NCBI RefSeq assembly: GCF_000741295.1
Contig: NZ_JGZG01000001.1
Span: 62,001 to 126,000 of the forward strand
DNA length: 64,000 nucleotides
Direction: 5' to 3'
DNA from: Bifidobacterium pseudolongum subsp. globosum
Lineage (GTDB): Bacteria > Actinomycetota > Actinomycetes > Actinomycetales > Bifidobacteriaceae
Under the pieces are notes generated by a model. That model was given only the letters and a program-made list of their open reading frames with translations. It was not told where the DNA came from and ran no database searches. The position numbers were made by a program, and so were the translations under genes. Positions 43,801-52,707 of the stretch are shown here, piece after piece (position 1 is the first letter of the stretch; every line of letters starts with the position of its first letter).

Positions 43801-44908
43801 CACGCGCGACCATCCGGCCCAAACGCCGGACGGCGAGCCATGGCCCGATTTCGCGCATGTGTTCACGCAGGCCGCGATCAGCGTCGTCGGCGCGCAGATC
43901 CACCCCGAAGTGCTCGACGGCCTGATGCCCAAGCTGCCGCCGTACCTGCGCATGACCTTCGTGATCGAACAGCCCGCGCCGCGCCCCAAACGCGCGCATG
44001 GCAGGAAGCCTGCGCCGAATGCGGCCAAACGTGTGGCGAGCGGCAAATCGCTCGAGGACCTGCAACGCCGGTTCGCCAGCCAGGCGCAGGCCTCGGCCCG
44101 CACCGTGGTGCGCAAACAGGCCGAGCGCGCCGCCGACGAGGGCAAGGCGGTCACCCAAGCGAACCTGCTGCACAAGGCCGGCGCCACCACGCAGTCGCGC
44201 GCCGACATGCTGTGGCATGCTGCGCTCGACCGGCTCAAGCTGCCCACCGAACGCATCTCGTCACGATGGCTCGGCACCGAGGCGTTGCGTCTGGCCGCCG
44301 CTCCGTACCAGTCCACCGCCGCGCTCGTCGACGACCTACAGCTCGCCGCCGTCAAACGGCTGCTGCGCGACATCGACAAGATCGGTTCCGACGACGCGCT
44401 CGACCAGGCCGTGGCCGGCGTGGAGCAGGTGTATGAGGACACCGTCTACGCCGTGGCCAAAGACGTGGTGGAGATCCTCGCGCAATACGCGCACGTGGAG
44501 AAGGCGGTGGGCGGCGTGGCCGACCTGCCGATGCTTTCGGTGCTGCAGTCGGTGCGCGAACACGCCGCCACGCTCGTGAACTCCGGGTTCATCGGGCGCA
44601 CGCCACCGCTCACCCTGCCGCGCATCCCCGTGTACCTGCGCGCCGACCTGATGCGCCTTTCCAAGGCGAAGACCGACAAGAACCGCGACGTGCGCTGGGC
44701 CTGGCAGGCCGATGAAGCGAAACAGCTCGTGGATGCCGCGCTCACGCGCGCCAAGGCGCTGCCGGCCGGCGCCGCACGCGACGAGGCGATGACGAAGGCC
44801 AACCGTGCGCGCTGGATGCTCGAGGAGTTCTACGTCTCGCTGTGGGCGCAGGAACTCGGCACCAGCCAACCGGTCAGCGTGCAACGCATCACCAAGGCGC
44901 TGCGCTGA
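40859..44908 (+). CDS. hrpA: ATP-dependent RNA helicase HrpA (DEAH box)
   Basis: A 1349-aa DEAH-box helicase. P-loop SGQTGSGKTTQ (31-41), DEAH (130-133), SAT (TSATIDS), motif VI QRAGRCGR, then the helicase-associated HA2/OB domains and the long C-terminal region (DUF3418) typical of HrpA. E. coli HrpA, about 1300 aa, resolves stalled or collided ribosomes on mRNA; the same role is expected. Between residues about 205 and 230 there is a Gly/Ala/Asn-rich insertion (PGFADGASGNDAGNPNTEAM) within RecA domain 1-2. The following gene starts 36 bp downstream on the same strand. Confidence 0.94.
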   Translation: MKFEYPEELPVSGARQAIREAVQSSQVVIVSGQTGSGKTTQLPKILLELGRGTHGHQIVHTQPRRLAARTVAERIASELGVHLGDEVGYQVRFTDESSPKTRLRVVTDGILLAQIQRDPNLSRYDTIVIDEAHERTLNIDFLLGYLTALLPKRPDLKLIVTSATIDSVKFQKHFEDALHKPVPVIEVSGRTYPVTICYEPLGGLPALMAHVPGFADGASGNDAGNPNTEAMDMPTAVARACVELVTVSAHDQGPRDILVFASGERDIRDFEQSIRHAFGPRCADMRRPDAIEIMPLFARLSAKDQHRVFEPHRNQRIVIATNVAETSLTVPGIRYVVDPGTARISRYSKTAKVQRLPIEPISQASADQRAGRCGRIADGIAIRLYSAEDYESRPRFTEPEILRTSLGAVVLHMLSVGVAKTAEDITDFGFIDPPDMKAVSDGFNELTELRAISRKRGQIRLTHIGRQLARIPIDVRLGRMLIEAAHATTPNTLAAVIVIVAFLSLQDPRERPEDKRDEADRLHNRYADATSDFLTALNLWDRAYGADGELSNNALRRLCKAEYLHFLRMRQWKDLVSQLRSLCRELKFTVGEPIPVSRPSEQVRALPVNQQAAHSLCCSWDAQGIHTSMLAGLLSMLGMQVVREPKASDYANLKGAARARALKRAQKMAKNDYQGARGTHFAIFPASATSTATPPWIMTTELVETSRLWARYCAQIDPAWAEPLAKDLTRTTYANPHWSASRGSAVAEATVLLYGLPIVRGKHVPWGRINPLEARDFLLRQGLVEGDIQQHFPYDDFIARNRAIVEDAQDDASRTRQIAQTVSDEDLYDFYERVVPQDVTNVAELARWWKAEHTTNPTLLDFDPEEVDRLNGVESVSLDDFPDHWTAVGSDGAALSLRLSYIYDTADPEDGVSVHIPMTALSRVSAAQFSWNVPGLRNELIVAMIKALPKQLRVQFVPAPDTAAKIEDWIDAHYPADPGSGTRDHPAQTPDGEPWPDFAHVFTQAAISVVGAQIHPEVLDGLMPKLPPYLRMTFVIEQPAPRPKRAHGRKPAPNAAKRVASGKSLEDLQRRFASQAQASARTVVRKQAERAADEGKAVTQANLLHKAGATTQSRADMLWHAALDRLKLPTERISSRWLGTEALRLAAAPYQSTAALVDDLQLAAVKRLLRDIDKIGSDDALDQAVAGVEQVYEDTVYAVAKDVVEILAQYAHVEKAVGGVADLPMLSVLQSVREHAATLVNSGFIGRTPPLTLPRIPVYLRADLMRLSKAKTDKNRDVRWAWQADEAKQLVDAALTRAKALPAGAARDEAMTKANRARWMLEEFYVSLWAQELGTSQPVSVQRITKALR

Positions 44909-44944
44909 GCACGCGCAATCCACCAGGTTTCCAAGGACGACCCA

Positions 44945-45883
44945 ATGGCTTCGAACAACACCCCATCCAAACGTACGCAGTCGCGCCACGCCCCCTTCGA
45001 GCGCATACGGGCCGAGGCCAGGACCGTGGCCCGGGCGTGGAGGCACGGCAACGCGCGGCAGCGCACGGCGTTGGCCACCATCGGGCTGCTCGCCTCGATC
45101 GTGGCGCTCGCACTCGTCATCAGCCTCGTGCGCTTCGTCTCGTGGCGCGCCGAGGTGCATCAGGCGCGCGCCGAACAGCAGCAGTTGGTGGAGCGGTTCG
45201 ATTTCAACCCCGGCAACATCATCTCGAACACGCAGTTCTTCAACGGCTCCGCGATGAACCAGAAGGAGATCCAGGCGTTCCTCGACGAGAAGGGCGCCGA
45301 GTGCACCGAGCGTGGCTGCCTGCGCAACGCGACGTTCAGCACCGAGCCACGTGCGGCGAGCGACTACTGCACGGAGTACAAGGGGTCGTCCAAACAGAAG
45401 GCGTCGGCGATTATCGCCGACGCCGCTACCGCATGCAATGTCTCGCCGAAGGTGCTGCTGACGATGCTGCAGAAAGAACAACAGCTCGTGACCGCCACCA
45501 AGACGCCGAGTGAGTTCCGGTTCAAGGCCGCCATGGGGCTGAGCTGCCCGGATGACGACAGCTGCGACCCCCGGTACGCCGGCTTCTTCCGTCAGGTATT
45601 CGGTTCGGCGGAACGCTACCAGTACTATGTGCGGCACGAGGACCAATACGGGTTCCACGCGGGCACGCTCAACTACGTGCAGTTCAATCCGGACGCAGCA
45701 TGCGGCGGCTCGGAGGTCTACATCGAGAACACGGCCACCGCATTGCTGTACATCTACACGCCATACCAGCCCAACCTCGCCGCACTCGAAGCGGGCGCGG
45801 GCGAGGGTGATGCGTGTTCGACCTACGGCAACCGCAATTTCTCGATCATCTATTCGGGCTGGTTCGGCGACCCGCGCGCCTAG
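44945..45883 (+). CDS. Membrane-anchored secreted protein with a lysozyme-like domain
   Basis: A 312-aa protein: basic cytoplasmic N-terminus (1-40), one transmembrane helix (41-63) and an extracellular region with six or more cysteines (C120, C125, C142, C164, C201, C207), probably disulfide-bonded. The segment VSPKVLLTMLQKEQQLVT (about 167-183) resembles the start of a lysozyme-like/transglycosylase fold with Glu178 at the catalytic position, followed by a Gly/aromatic-rich region (FRQVFGSAERYQYYVRH...NYVQFNPD). Similar actinobacterial proteins are often named hemagglutinin without strong proof. AAGGA 7 nt upstream supports the start. Possible role in cell-wall remodelling; it ends 3 bp from glnA, convergently. 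Confidence 0.7.
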   Translation: MASNNTPSKRTQSRHAPFERIRAEARTVARAWRHGNARQRTALATIGLLASIVALALVISLVRFVSWRAEVHQARAEQQQLVERFDFNPGNIISNTQFFNGSAMNQKEIQAFLDEKGAECTERGCLRNATFSTEPRAASDYCTEYKGSSKQKASAIIADAATACNVSPKVLLTMLQKEQQLVTATKTPSEFRFKAAMGLSCPDDDSCDPRYAGFFRQVFGSAERYQYYVRHEDQYGFHAGTLNYVQFNPDAACGGSEVYIENTATALLYIYTPYQPNLAALEAGAGEGDACSTYGNRNFSIIYSGWFGDPRA

Positions 45884-45886
45884 CTC

Positions 45887-47224
45887 TCAGAGCTTGGCGA
45901 GGTACTCCTTGAGCTCGAACGGCGTGACCTGGCCGCGGTACTCCTCCCACTCCTTGCGCTTGTTGCGGATGAAGTACTCGAACACATGCTCGCCGAGCAC
46001 GTCGGCCACGAAATCTGACTTCTCCATGATGCGCAGCGCTTCGTCGAGCGATTCGGGAAGCGGCTGGATGCCCATGGCCTGGCGTTCGGCGTCGGTGAGC
46101 TCCCACACATCGTCGCTCGTCGGCTCACCCAGCTGCATCTTCTGCTCGATGCCGTCGAGGCCGGCCGCGAGCAATACCGAGTAGGCGAGGTACGGGTTGG
46201 CGCCCGGGTCGAGCGCACGGAACTCGATACGCGCGGAATTGCCCTTGCCCGGCTTGTACTGCGGAATGCGCAGCAGCGCGGAACGGTTGTTGTGGCCCCA
46301 GCAGATGTAGCTCGGTGCCTCGTTGCCGCCCCACAGGCGCTTGTAGGAGTTGACGAACTGGTCGGTGATTGCGCAGATTTCCGCCGCATGGTACAGGATG
46401 CCGGCGGCGAACTGGCGCGCGGTGATCGACATGTTGAATTCCTGGCCGGCCTCGTAGAACGCGTTCGCGTCGCCTTCGAACAGGCTCAGGTGCGTGTGCA
46501 TGCCGGAGCCGGGCTCGTTGGCGAGCGGCTTGGGCATGAAGCTCGCGTGGATGCCGCGTTCGAGCGAGATCTCCTTGACAACCGTGCGGAACGTCATGAT
46601 GTTGTCGGCGATCGTCAGCGCGTCGGCGTACCGCAGATCGATCTCGTTCTGCCCCGGGCCTGCCTCGTGGTGCGAGTATTCGACCGAGATGCCCATCTGC
46701 TCGAGCATGTTGACGGTCGCGCGGCGGAAGTCCATGCCCGGACTGCGCGGCACATGGTCGAAATAGCCGCCATGGTCGATCGGCACGGGCGGCTGTGCAT
46801 AGTCGTCCTGCCGTTCGAACAGGTAGAACTCGATCTCGGGGTGCACGTAGAACGTGAAGCCCTTGTCCTTCGCCTTCGACAGCGCGCGCTTGAGCACATG
46901 GCGCGGGTCGGCGAGCGAGGGTTCGCCTTCGGGCGTGAGCACGTCGCAGAACATGCGCGCGGTGCCCTGCGGGCCGCCGCGCCATGGCAGGATCTGAAAG
47001 GTGCTCGGGTCGGGCTTGACGATCATGTCGTCTTCGGAGACGCGCGTCATGCCTTCGATCGCGGAACCGTCGAACCCGATGCCCTCCTCGAACGCCGCCT
47101 CCAGCTCCGCAGGCGCGATCGCCACTGATTTCAAGGTGCCCAGCACATCGGTGAACCACAAGCGAATAAAACGTACGTCGCGCTCCTCAACGGTACGGAG
47201 CGCGAACTCTTGCTGCTTATCCAT
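45887..47224 (-). CDS. glnA: Glutamine synthetase type I
   Basis: A 445-aa GSI making glutamine from glutamate and ammonia. Beta-grasp N-terminus (RFIRLWFTDVLGTLKSVAI), catalytic Glu/His motifs DPRHVLKRAL...VHPEIEFYL, HHEAGPGQNEIDLRY, GSGMHTHLSLFEG, and RIEFRALDPGANPYLAYSVLLAAGLDGI. The length fits the 445-aa GSI-alpha-like class, and the adenylylation-site loop of GSI-beta is not evident, so control is likely transcriptional or feedback. The start MDKQQEFALRTVEERD is family-typical; an ATG 6 codons upstream is possible. An 18 bp palindrome-like element lies 25 bp upstream. Confidence 0.93.
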   Translation of the reverse strand: MDKQQEFALRTVEERDVRFIRLWFTDVLGTLKSVAIAPAELEAAFEEGIGFDGSAIEGMTRVSEDDMIVKPDPSTFQILPWRGGPQGTARMFCDVLTPEGEPSLADPRHVLKRALSKAKDKGFTFYVHPEIEFYLFERQDDYAQPPVPIDHGGYFDHVPRSPGMDFRRATVNMLEQMGISVEYSHHEAGPGQNEIDLRYADALTIADNIMTFRTVVKEISLERGIHASFMPKPLANEPGSGMHTHLSLFEGDANAFYEAGQEFNMSITARQFAAGILYHAAEICAITDQFVNSYKRLWGGNEAPSYICWGHNNRSALLRIPQYKPGKGNSARIEFRALDPGANPYLAYSVLLAAGLDGIEQKMQLGEPTSDDVWELTDAERQAMGIQPLPESLDEALRIMEKSDFVADVLGEHVFEYFIRNKRKEWEEYRGQVTPFELKEYLAKL

Positions 47225-47248
47225 AACAGCCCATCGTTCCATGCCGAT

Positions 47249-47266
47249 GTTACGGAACACGTTAAC
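47249..47266. promoter_or_regulatory. Palindrome-like element upstream of glnA
   Basis: GTTACG-GAACAC-GTTAAC, two GTTA-type half-sites spaced like nitrogen-regulator (GlnR-type GTnAC-N6) sites, 25 bp before the glnA start. The identity of the binding protein is a guess. Confidence 0.35.
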
Positions 47267-47336
47267 ATGCCCATTCCGCGGACTCGCCAGCCGTGCAGCC
47301 ATGACCCGTGCCTCCGCTGCGCTATCGTGGTGCACT

Positions 47337-48791
47337 ATGAGCGCACATACCAGCACGATTGTCGATTCGACCGCCGACAACCCCATCATCGACATGACGT
47401 GGCACCAGGCCGACACACCCAAGGAGCGGGCGCGCGCCGGCCTGGACGCACGCGAACGGGCGCCGCTCGAATCACACGCCATCTGGCATGTGCACCCGGA
47501 CCGGCGCGAGGTCATCGGATTGCTCGAGGAGCAGTCGAAGACGCGCCTGCAGAGCCTCATCCCGCTGCGGTACTACCGCATGAGCGACTCCGCGTTCACG
47601 TTCTACCGCGGCACCGCGCTGATCATGGCCAACGATCTGGCGCGCACGCCCGTGACGGGCATTCCCGTGCAGGCGGTGGGCGACGCGCACATCGGCAATT
47701 TCGGCCTGTTCTACTCCCCCACCCGCCACTTGGTGTTCGACATCAACGACTTCGACGAGACGACGACTGGCCCTTGGGAATGGGACATCAAGCGCCTCGC
47801 CGCGTCGGTGGAGATCTGCGGGCGCGCCAACAACATCTATTCGAAGGACCGACAGAAGGCGGTGCGCGCGTGCGTGCGCACCTACCGGCAGATGATCGAC
47901 CAGTTCGCGCAGATGGATTACCTCGACATGTGGTACGACCACTTGGACGTGGAGCACACGCTCGACCAGTTCGAAAGCGCGCAGGGCGGCCATCGCAACC
48001 GCACGCTGCGCGCGGCGGTCATGAAGGCGCGCACCAAGGACTCCGACGGCGCCGCCGCGAAGCTCACCGTGCTCGACGGGGACACGCTGCGGTTCAAGTC
48101 GATGCCGCCCGAGCTCGTCCCCATACGCGACCTTGAGGGATACAACGACCTGGACGCGCTGCGTGAGCGGCTGCGGCAGCTGTTCGACTCATACCGCGAT
48201 TCGCTGTACGAGGACCGCCGGCATGTGTTGAGCCAATACACGTACCACGACACGGCGCGCAAGGTCGTGGGCGTCGGCTCCGTCGGCACACGCGCATGGG
48301 TGTCGATCCTGACGGGCCGTGACATCCACGACCCGCTCATGCTGCAGATGAAGGAGGCCACCGATTCGGTGCTCGAACGGTTTGTGGGCCGCAGCCCGTA
48401 CGCATCGCACGGCGAACGCGTGGTGCAGGGCCAGAAGCTGATCCAGACCACCGCCGACATCATGCTCGGCTGGACCAAATTCCTGGCGAACGACGGCCTG
48501 CCACGTGACTATTACGTGCGCCAGCTGTGGAACGGCAAGGGGTCGATCGACATCAACCACCTCAACGACGTGGCGTTGAACGATCTGGGGCGCATGTGCG
48601 CATGGTGCCTGGCGCATGCCCATGCCCGCACCGGCGACGGCATCGCGATCGCGAACTACCTCGGCGGCACGGACACGTTCGACGACGCGATGACCTCGTT
48701 CGCCGATTCCTATGCGGACCAGAACGAAGAGGATTACCACGTCTTCAAGCAGATGATCAAGGACGGCGAACTGCCCTGCTCAAAGAAATGA
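47337..48791 (+). CDS. DUF2252 family protein
   Basis: A 484-aa soluble protein of the uncharacterised DUF2252 family, found widely in actinobacteria. Visible features resemble a kinase-like (aminoglycoside phosphotransferase-type) fold: RYYRMSDSAFTFYRGTALIMAND, GDAHIGNFGLF and DINDFDETTTGPWEWDIKRLAAS, where GDxHxxN and DxxDFDE would correspond to the catalytic and metal-binding loops. It ends with CAWCLAHAHARTGDGIAIANYLGG. The start is weakly supported (no clear RBS; a leaderless transcript is possible). Divergent from glnA and converging on hisA with an 8 bp gap. Biochemical role unknown. Confidence 0.82.
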   Translation: MSAHTSTIVDSTADNPIIDMTWHQADTPKERARAGLDARERAPLESHAIWHVHPDRREVIGLLEEQSKTRLQSLIPLRYYRMSDSAFTFYRGTALIMANDLARTPVTGIPVQAVGDAHIGNFGLFYSPTRHLVFDINDFDETTTGPWEWDIKRLAASVEICGRANNIYSKDRQKAVRACVRTYRQMIDQFAQMDYLDMWYDHLDVEHTLDQFESAQGGHRNRTLRAAVMKARTKDSDGAAAKLTVLDGDTLRFKSMPPELVPIRDLEGYNDLDALRERLRQLFDSYRDSLYEDRRHVLSQYTYHDTARKVVGVGSVGTRAWVSILTGRDIHDPLMLQMKEATDSVLERFVGRSPYASHGERVVQGQKLIQTTADIMLGWTKFLANDGLPRDYYVRQLWNGKGSIDINHLNDVALNDLGRMCAWCLAHAHARTGDGIAIANYLGGTDTFDDAMTSFADSYADQNEEDYHVFKQMIKDGELPCSKK

Positions 48792-48799
48792 GCCGGAGG

Positions 48800-49528
48800 T
48801 CAGTCCGCTGCGACGGCAAGGGCCTCGGGCAGGGTGAACGCCCCCGCATACAGCGATTTGCCCAGGATGGCGGAGTCCACGCCCAGATCGTCGAGCGCCT
48901 TGATCGCCTCGAGGTCGGCGAGCTTGGAGATGCCTCCTGAAGCCGTGACCTTCGCGTCGGTGCGTTCGGCGACTTCGCGCAGCAGGTCGATGTTCGGGCC
49001 GCTCATCATGCCGTCGCGTGTCACGTCGGTCACCACGTACCGGCTGCAGCCGGCGTCGTCGAGGAAGCGCATCGTCTCGAACAGGTCGCCGCCTTCCTTG
49101 ACCCAGCCGCGTGCGGCGAGCGTGTGCCCGCGCACGTCGAGGCCCACGGCCACACGGTCGCCGTACTTGGCGATCACGCGCGCCGTCCACTCGGGGTTCT
49201 CGAGCGCGGCGGTGCCGATGTTCACGCGCGCGGCGCCGGCTTCGAGCGCCGCGTCGAGCGAGGCGTCGTCGCGCACGCCGCCCGACATCTCGATGTTCAC
49301 CGCGTCGCCCAGTTCGGCCACGATCCGCCGCAGCTGCGCGCGGTTGTCACCGGTGCCGAAGGCCGCGTCCAGATCCACCAAGTGGATCCACTGCGCGCCG
49401 GCGTCCACCCATGTGCGGGCGGCGTCGAGCGGCGAACCGTAATCCGTTTCGGAGCCGGACTCGCCTTGGCGCAGTCGGACGGCCTTGCCATCGCGAACGT
49501 CGACGGCCGGGAGCAGTGTCAATGCCAT
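48800..49528 (-). CDS. hisA: HisA/PriA-type phosphoribosyl isomerase
   Basis: A 242-aa TIM-barrel isomerase of histidine synthesis (ProFAR to PRFAR). Catalytic Asp in [15 protein letters not shown] and the second in [16 protein letters not shown]; phosphate-binding GGVRDD and SGGISK. The actinobacterial subgroup PriA also replaces TrpF; the [15 protein letters not shown] loop fits that subgroup, but dual activity cannot be read here. GGAGG 8 nt upstream fixes the ATG at 49528. Last gene of the his operon seen on this strand. Confidence 0.92.
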   Translation of the reverse strand: MALTLLPAVDVRDGKAVRLRQGESGSETDYGSPLDAARTWVDAGAQWIHLVDLDAAFGTGDNRAQLRRIVAELGDAVNIEMSGGVRDDASLDAALEAGAARVNIGTAALENPEWTARVIAKYGDRVAVGLDVRGHTLAARGWVKEGGDLFETMRFLDDAGCSRYVVTDVTRDGMMSGPNIDLLREVAERTDAKVTASGGISKLADLEAIKALDDLGVDSAILGKSLYAGAFTLPEALAVAAD

Positions 49529-49579
49529 AATGTGTTCCTCCGGTGGTTGGGTTGGTCGGTTGGTCAACAGGTGTGGGGC

Positions 49580-50227
49580 TTACAGCACGTTCGCCCAGTT
49601 GCGCAGCAGCCGTGCGCCGGCCTGCGCGGATTTCTCGGGGTGGAATTGCGTGGCGAACAGCGGACCATGCTCATACGCCGCCACAAAACGGCTGCGCCCG
49701 TAGGTGCACCATGCCACGCGCTCGGCGGCGTCGGCGAAATCGATCTGGTATTCGCTCGTGTCGGCCGGCGTGACGTCGCATGCGGCGTACGAGTGCACGA
49801 AGTAGAACCGTTCGTCCTCAACACCGTCGAGCAGAATCGATCCTTCGGGCGCCTGCACGGTGTCCCAGCCCATGTGCGGCACCACATCGGCGTCCAGACG
49901 CGTCACCGCGCCACCGATCAGGCCGAGGCCTTCGGTGTCGACGCCATGCTCCTCGCCTTCGGTGAACATGATCTGTTCGCCGACGCACACACCGAGCACC
50001 GGACGGTCGGCGCGCAACCGGTCGTAGATGACCCGGTCGCCACTGACCTTGCGCAGGCCCTCCATGCAGGCGCCATACGCACCCACGCCGGGCACCACAA
50101 GGCCGTCCGCCTCAAGTGCCTGCCGGTAGCCGGACGTGAGCGTCACGTCGAGCCCCTGGTCCGCGAGCGCGCGCACCATGGACCGCACGTTGCCGAACCC
50201 GTAGTCGAACACGACAACCGTCTTCAT
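49580..50227 (-). CDS. hisH: Imidazole glycerol phosphate synthase, glutaminase subunit
   Basis: A 215-aa class I glutamine amidotransferase feeding ammonia to HisF. Nucleophile Cys in LGVCVGEQIMF, oxyanion strand PGVGAYGACMEG, and the His/Glu pair in ATQFHPEKS. It lies between the 215-aa orphan (36 bp) and hisA (51 bp). hisF is not in this window. Confidence 0.95.
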   Translation of the reverse strand: MKTVVVFDYGFGNVRSMVRALADQGLDVTLTSGYRQALEADGLVVPGVGAYGACMEGLRKVSGDRVIYDRLRADRPVLGVCVGEQIMFTEGEEHGVDTEGLGLIGGAVTRLDADVVPHMGWDTVQAPEGSILLDGVEDERFYFVHSYAACDVTPADTSEYQIDFADAAERVAWCTYGRSRFVAAYEHGPLFATQFHPEKSAQAGARLLRNWANVL

Positions 50228-50263
50228 AGCTTTTCTCCTTCCAGTGTTCCGCCGTAGCCGCGG

Positions 50264-50911
50264 CTATTCGATCGACGACTGGCCGCCGCCCATATGCGTG
50301 TGCTTCGCGATGATCCCGTAGGCGCGGGTCTGGCCCATGGCGTCCGACGACACGACGTCGTCGGATTGCGCGAGCACGTCCTGCACCGTCGAGATGCCCA
50401 GCATCACGTCTTCGACGAACGGGGCGAGCGACGGGAACACGAAGGGCGGCGGCAGTTGTTCGCCGGCCTGTCCGTCGTAATACACCGTCGCTTCCACCTT
50501 GTCGGCGCGGTTGACCACGAGCAGGCCGGACAGGCCGCCCACGACCTTCGTCAGGTCCTTCACCGCGGCCTCCGGGCCGTCGCCGTCGAGGTTGTGCACC
50601 ACGGCCACGGCGCCCTGCTCCGATCCGATGCATTCGGCGGAGATGTCGGAGATCTGGCAGAACGCGGCCAGCAGCTCCGCGGAGTTGAGCCGCGTGCAGA
50701 TGAACGCCGCCTTCGCCTTGTCGCCCAGCAGGCCTTCGAGCTCGTCTTCGAACGATGGCTCGTCGCCAGTGGGATCGGCCGGCTCGCCGGCGCCGCCTTC
50801 GCCCTCGTGGAACTCCTCTTCGAAGTTCTCGAGCATCGCTTCCAATTCGGCGTCGTCGAAATGCTCGCCGTCGTCGTCCGGCCGTTCGGGTTCGTCAGGT
50901 TCGTCCGCCAT
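50264..50911 (-). CDS. Conserved-looking acidic protein of unknown function in the his operon
   Basis: A 215-aa soluble protein embedded between hisB and hisH. The first 60 residues are extremely acidic (ADEPDEPERPDDDGEHFDD...), the rest is a folded domain (KAAFICTRLNSAELLAAFCQISDISAECIG...) ending in a Gly-rich tail. The start overlaps the hisB stop by one base (TGATG), so translation is coupled. It has no enzyme motif I recognise; the acidic N-terminus may bind protein or be disordered. Position suggests a histidine- or operon-linked role, but nothing in the sequence proves it. Confidence 0.8.
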   Translation of the reverse strand: MADEPDEPERPDDDGEHFDDAELEAMLENFEEEFHEGEGGAGEPADPTGDEPSFEDELEGLLGDKAKAAFICTRLNSAELLAAFCQISDISAECIGSEQGAVAVVHNLDGDGPEAAVKDLTKVVGGLSGLLVVNRADKVEATVYYDGQAGEQLPPPFVFPSLAPFVEDVMLGISTVQDVLAQSDDVVSSDAMGQTRAYGIIAKHTHMGGGQSSIE

Positions 50912-51510
50912 CACAACGCGCCCTTCGTGCTCGGAATGCCTTCGACACGCGGGTCGGGCTCGATCGCGAACCGCAACGCGCGCGCGAGCGCCTTGAACTC
51001 GGCTTCGGCGATATGGTGCGGGTCGCGGCCCGCGATGAGGTGCAGATGCAGGCAGATGTCGGCATGGAACGCGATTGACTCCATGACATGGCGCACGAGC
51101 GAGCCGGTGAAATGCCCGCCGATCATCGCGTACTGGAAGCCTTCCGGCTCCCCCGTGCACACGCAGTACGGCCGGCCCGACACATCCACGACCGCCTTGG
51201 CGAGCGCCTCGTCGAGCGGCACCGTGGCGTCGGCGAAGCGGCGGATGCCGCGTTTGTCGCCGAGCGCCTGCTTGAGCGCCTCGCCGAACACGATCGCCGT
51301 GTCCTCCACCGTATGGTGCGCGTCGATGTCGGTGTCGCCGGTGGCGCGGATCGTCAGGTCGATGAGCGAATGCTTGCCCAACGCCGTCATCATATGGTTG
51401 TAGAACGGCACCGACGTCTGGATATCGGTCTTGCCCGTGCCATCGAGGTCGAGACTGAGTTCAATCGTGGATTCGCTTGTCTGCCGCGTGATCGTGGCCG
51501 TGCGTGCCAT
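50911..51510 (-). CDS. hisB: Imidazoleglycerol-phosphate dehydratase
   Basis: A 199-aa monofunctional HisB (dehydratase only, no phosphatase domain). The two metal-binding repeats are visible: [19 protein letters not shown] (first HHxxED) and [28 protein letters not shown] (second HHxxEA), with SLDLDG and [17 protein letters not shown] between or before them. It lies 9 bp after hisC. Confidence 0.96.
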   Translation of the reverse strand: MARTATITRQTSESTIELSLDLDGTGKTDIQTSVPFYNHMMTALGKHSLIDLTIRATGDTDIDAHHTVEDTAIVFGEALKQALGDKRGIRRFADATVPLDEALAKAVVDVSGRPYCVCTGEPEGFQYAMIGGHFTGSLVRHVMESIAFHADICLHLHLIAGRDPHHIAEAEFKALARALRFAIEPDPRVEGIPSTKGAL

Positions 51511-51519
51511 GCTCGCTCC

Positions 51520-52707
51520 TTACTGCTGGTTCGCTTGGTTCGTCTGTTCCTCGACGGCGCGCATCGATGCGGTGAGCGCCTCGCGGAACCGTGCCATCTC
51601 GTCGTCGGTGCCCATGCACACACGCAGCCAGCCGTCCGGCCCCACCACGCGGATGAGCACGCCACGGCGCAGCATCTCGTCGAAGATCATGCCGCGGTCG
51701 TCGAAATGCCCGCCGAACATGAGGAAATTCGACTGTGACGGCGCCACTTCGAGCGGCTCGCCCTTGTACGTCTGCTCCCTGAGCCATTGCGCGGTCTGCT
51801 CGCGCAGCTCACGCAGATGGCCGACCTGCGCGAGCTGGTCGTCGGTGTGGTCGAACCCGGCGAGCGCGGTCGCCTGCGTGACCGCCGAAAGATGGTACGG
51901 CATGCGCACGATGCGCAGGCAGTCGATGATGCCCGCGCTGGCCGCGACGTACCCCACGCGCGCGCCCGCAAATGCGAACGCCTTGCTCATCGTGCGGCTC
52001 ACCGCGAGGTTCGCGTACGTATTGACGAGCGTTGTGGCCGACGGCGTGCCCGGGTCGCGGAACTCGATGTACGCCTCGTCGACGACGACAATCGGGTGCA
52101 CGCCGGGCGCGGCGCCCGCGACGCGCGCGTTCTGGCAGAAGTCGAGGATCCGCTTCAGGTCGGTCATCGGCAGCGCCGTGCCCGTCGGGTTGTTCGGGCT
52201 CGTGAGCATGACGATGGACGGCTCGATCGCGCGGATCGCCTCGATTGTGCGGTCCACGTCGAGGGTGAAGTCGGCGTTGCGCGGGGCCGTGCGCCACTGG
52301 GTGAACGTGTCGCGCGCATACTCCGGGTACATCGAATACGTGGGGTCGCAGCCGAGCGCCGCGCGCCCCGGTCCGCCGAAGGCCTGGAATATCTGGAGCA
52401 TGATTTCGTTGGACCCGTTCGCGCCCCACACCTGGTCGGTTGTGAGCGAGGCTTGGGATTCCTTGGCCAAGTAGTCCACGAAGGCCTGACGCAGCTCCAT
52501 GTGTTCACGGTCCGGGTAACGGTTGAGCGTCGGCGCGATCTCGCGGATGCGCTTTTCGATGCTGCGCACGACCGCGTGGCTCGGCGGGTACGGGTTCTCG
52601 TTCACATTGAGGCACACCGGCACGTCGATCTGCGGGGCGCCGTAGGGCTCTTCGCCGATCAGGTCGTTGCGCAGCGGCAGATCCGCGGGAATCATCCCTT
52701 CGTTCAT
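51520..52707 (-). CDS. hisC: Histidinol-phosphate aminotransferase
   Basis: A 395-aa PLP-dependent class I/II aminotransferase. Features: LNVNENPYPPS (substrate end), GSNEIMLQIFQAFGGPG, TSPNNPTGTALP, VVDEAYIEF and the PLP Lys in SRTMSKAFAFAGARVGY. The ATG overlaps the hisD stop (ATGA), coupling translation. Family length. Confidence 0.95.
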   Translation of the reverse strand: MNEGMIPADLPLRNDLIGEEPYGAPQIDVPVCLNVNENPYPPSHAVVRSIEKRIREIAPTLNRYPDREHMELRQAFVDYLAKESQASLTTDQVWGANGSNEIMLQIFQAFGGPGRAALGCDPTYSMYPEYARDTFTQWRTAPRNADFTLDVDRTIEAIRAIEPSIVMLTSPNNPTGTALPMTDLKRILDFCQNARVAGAAPGVHPIVVVDEAYIEFRDPGTPSATTLVNTYANLAVSRTMSKAFAFAGARVGYVAASAGIIDCLRIVRMPYHLSAVTQATALAGFDHTDDQLAQVGHLRELREQTAQWLREQTYKGEPLEVAPSQSNFLMFGGHFDDRGMIFDEMLRRGVLIRVVGPDGWLRVCMGTDDEMARFREALTASMRAVEEQTNQANQQ

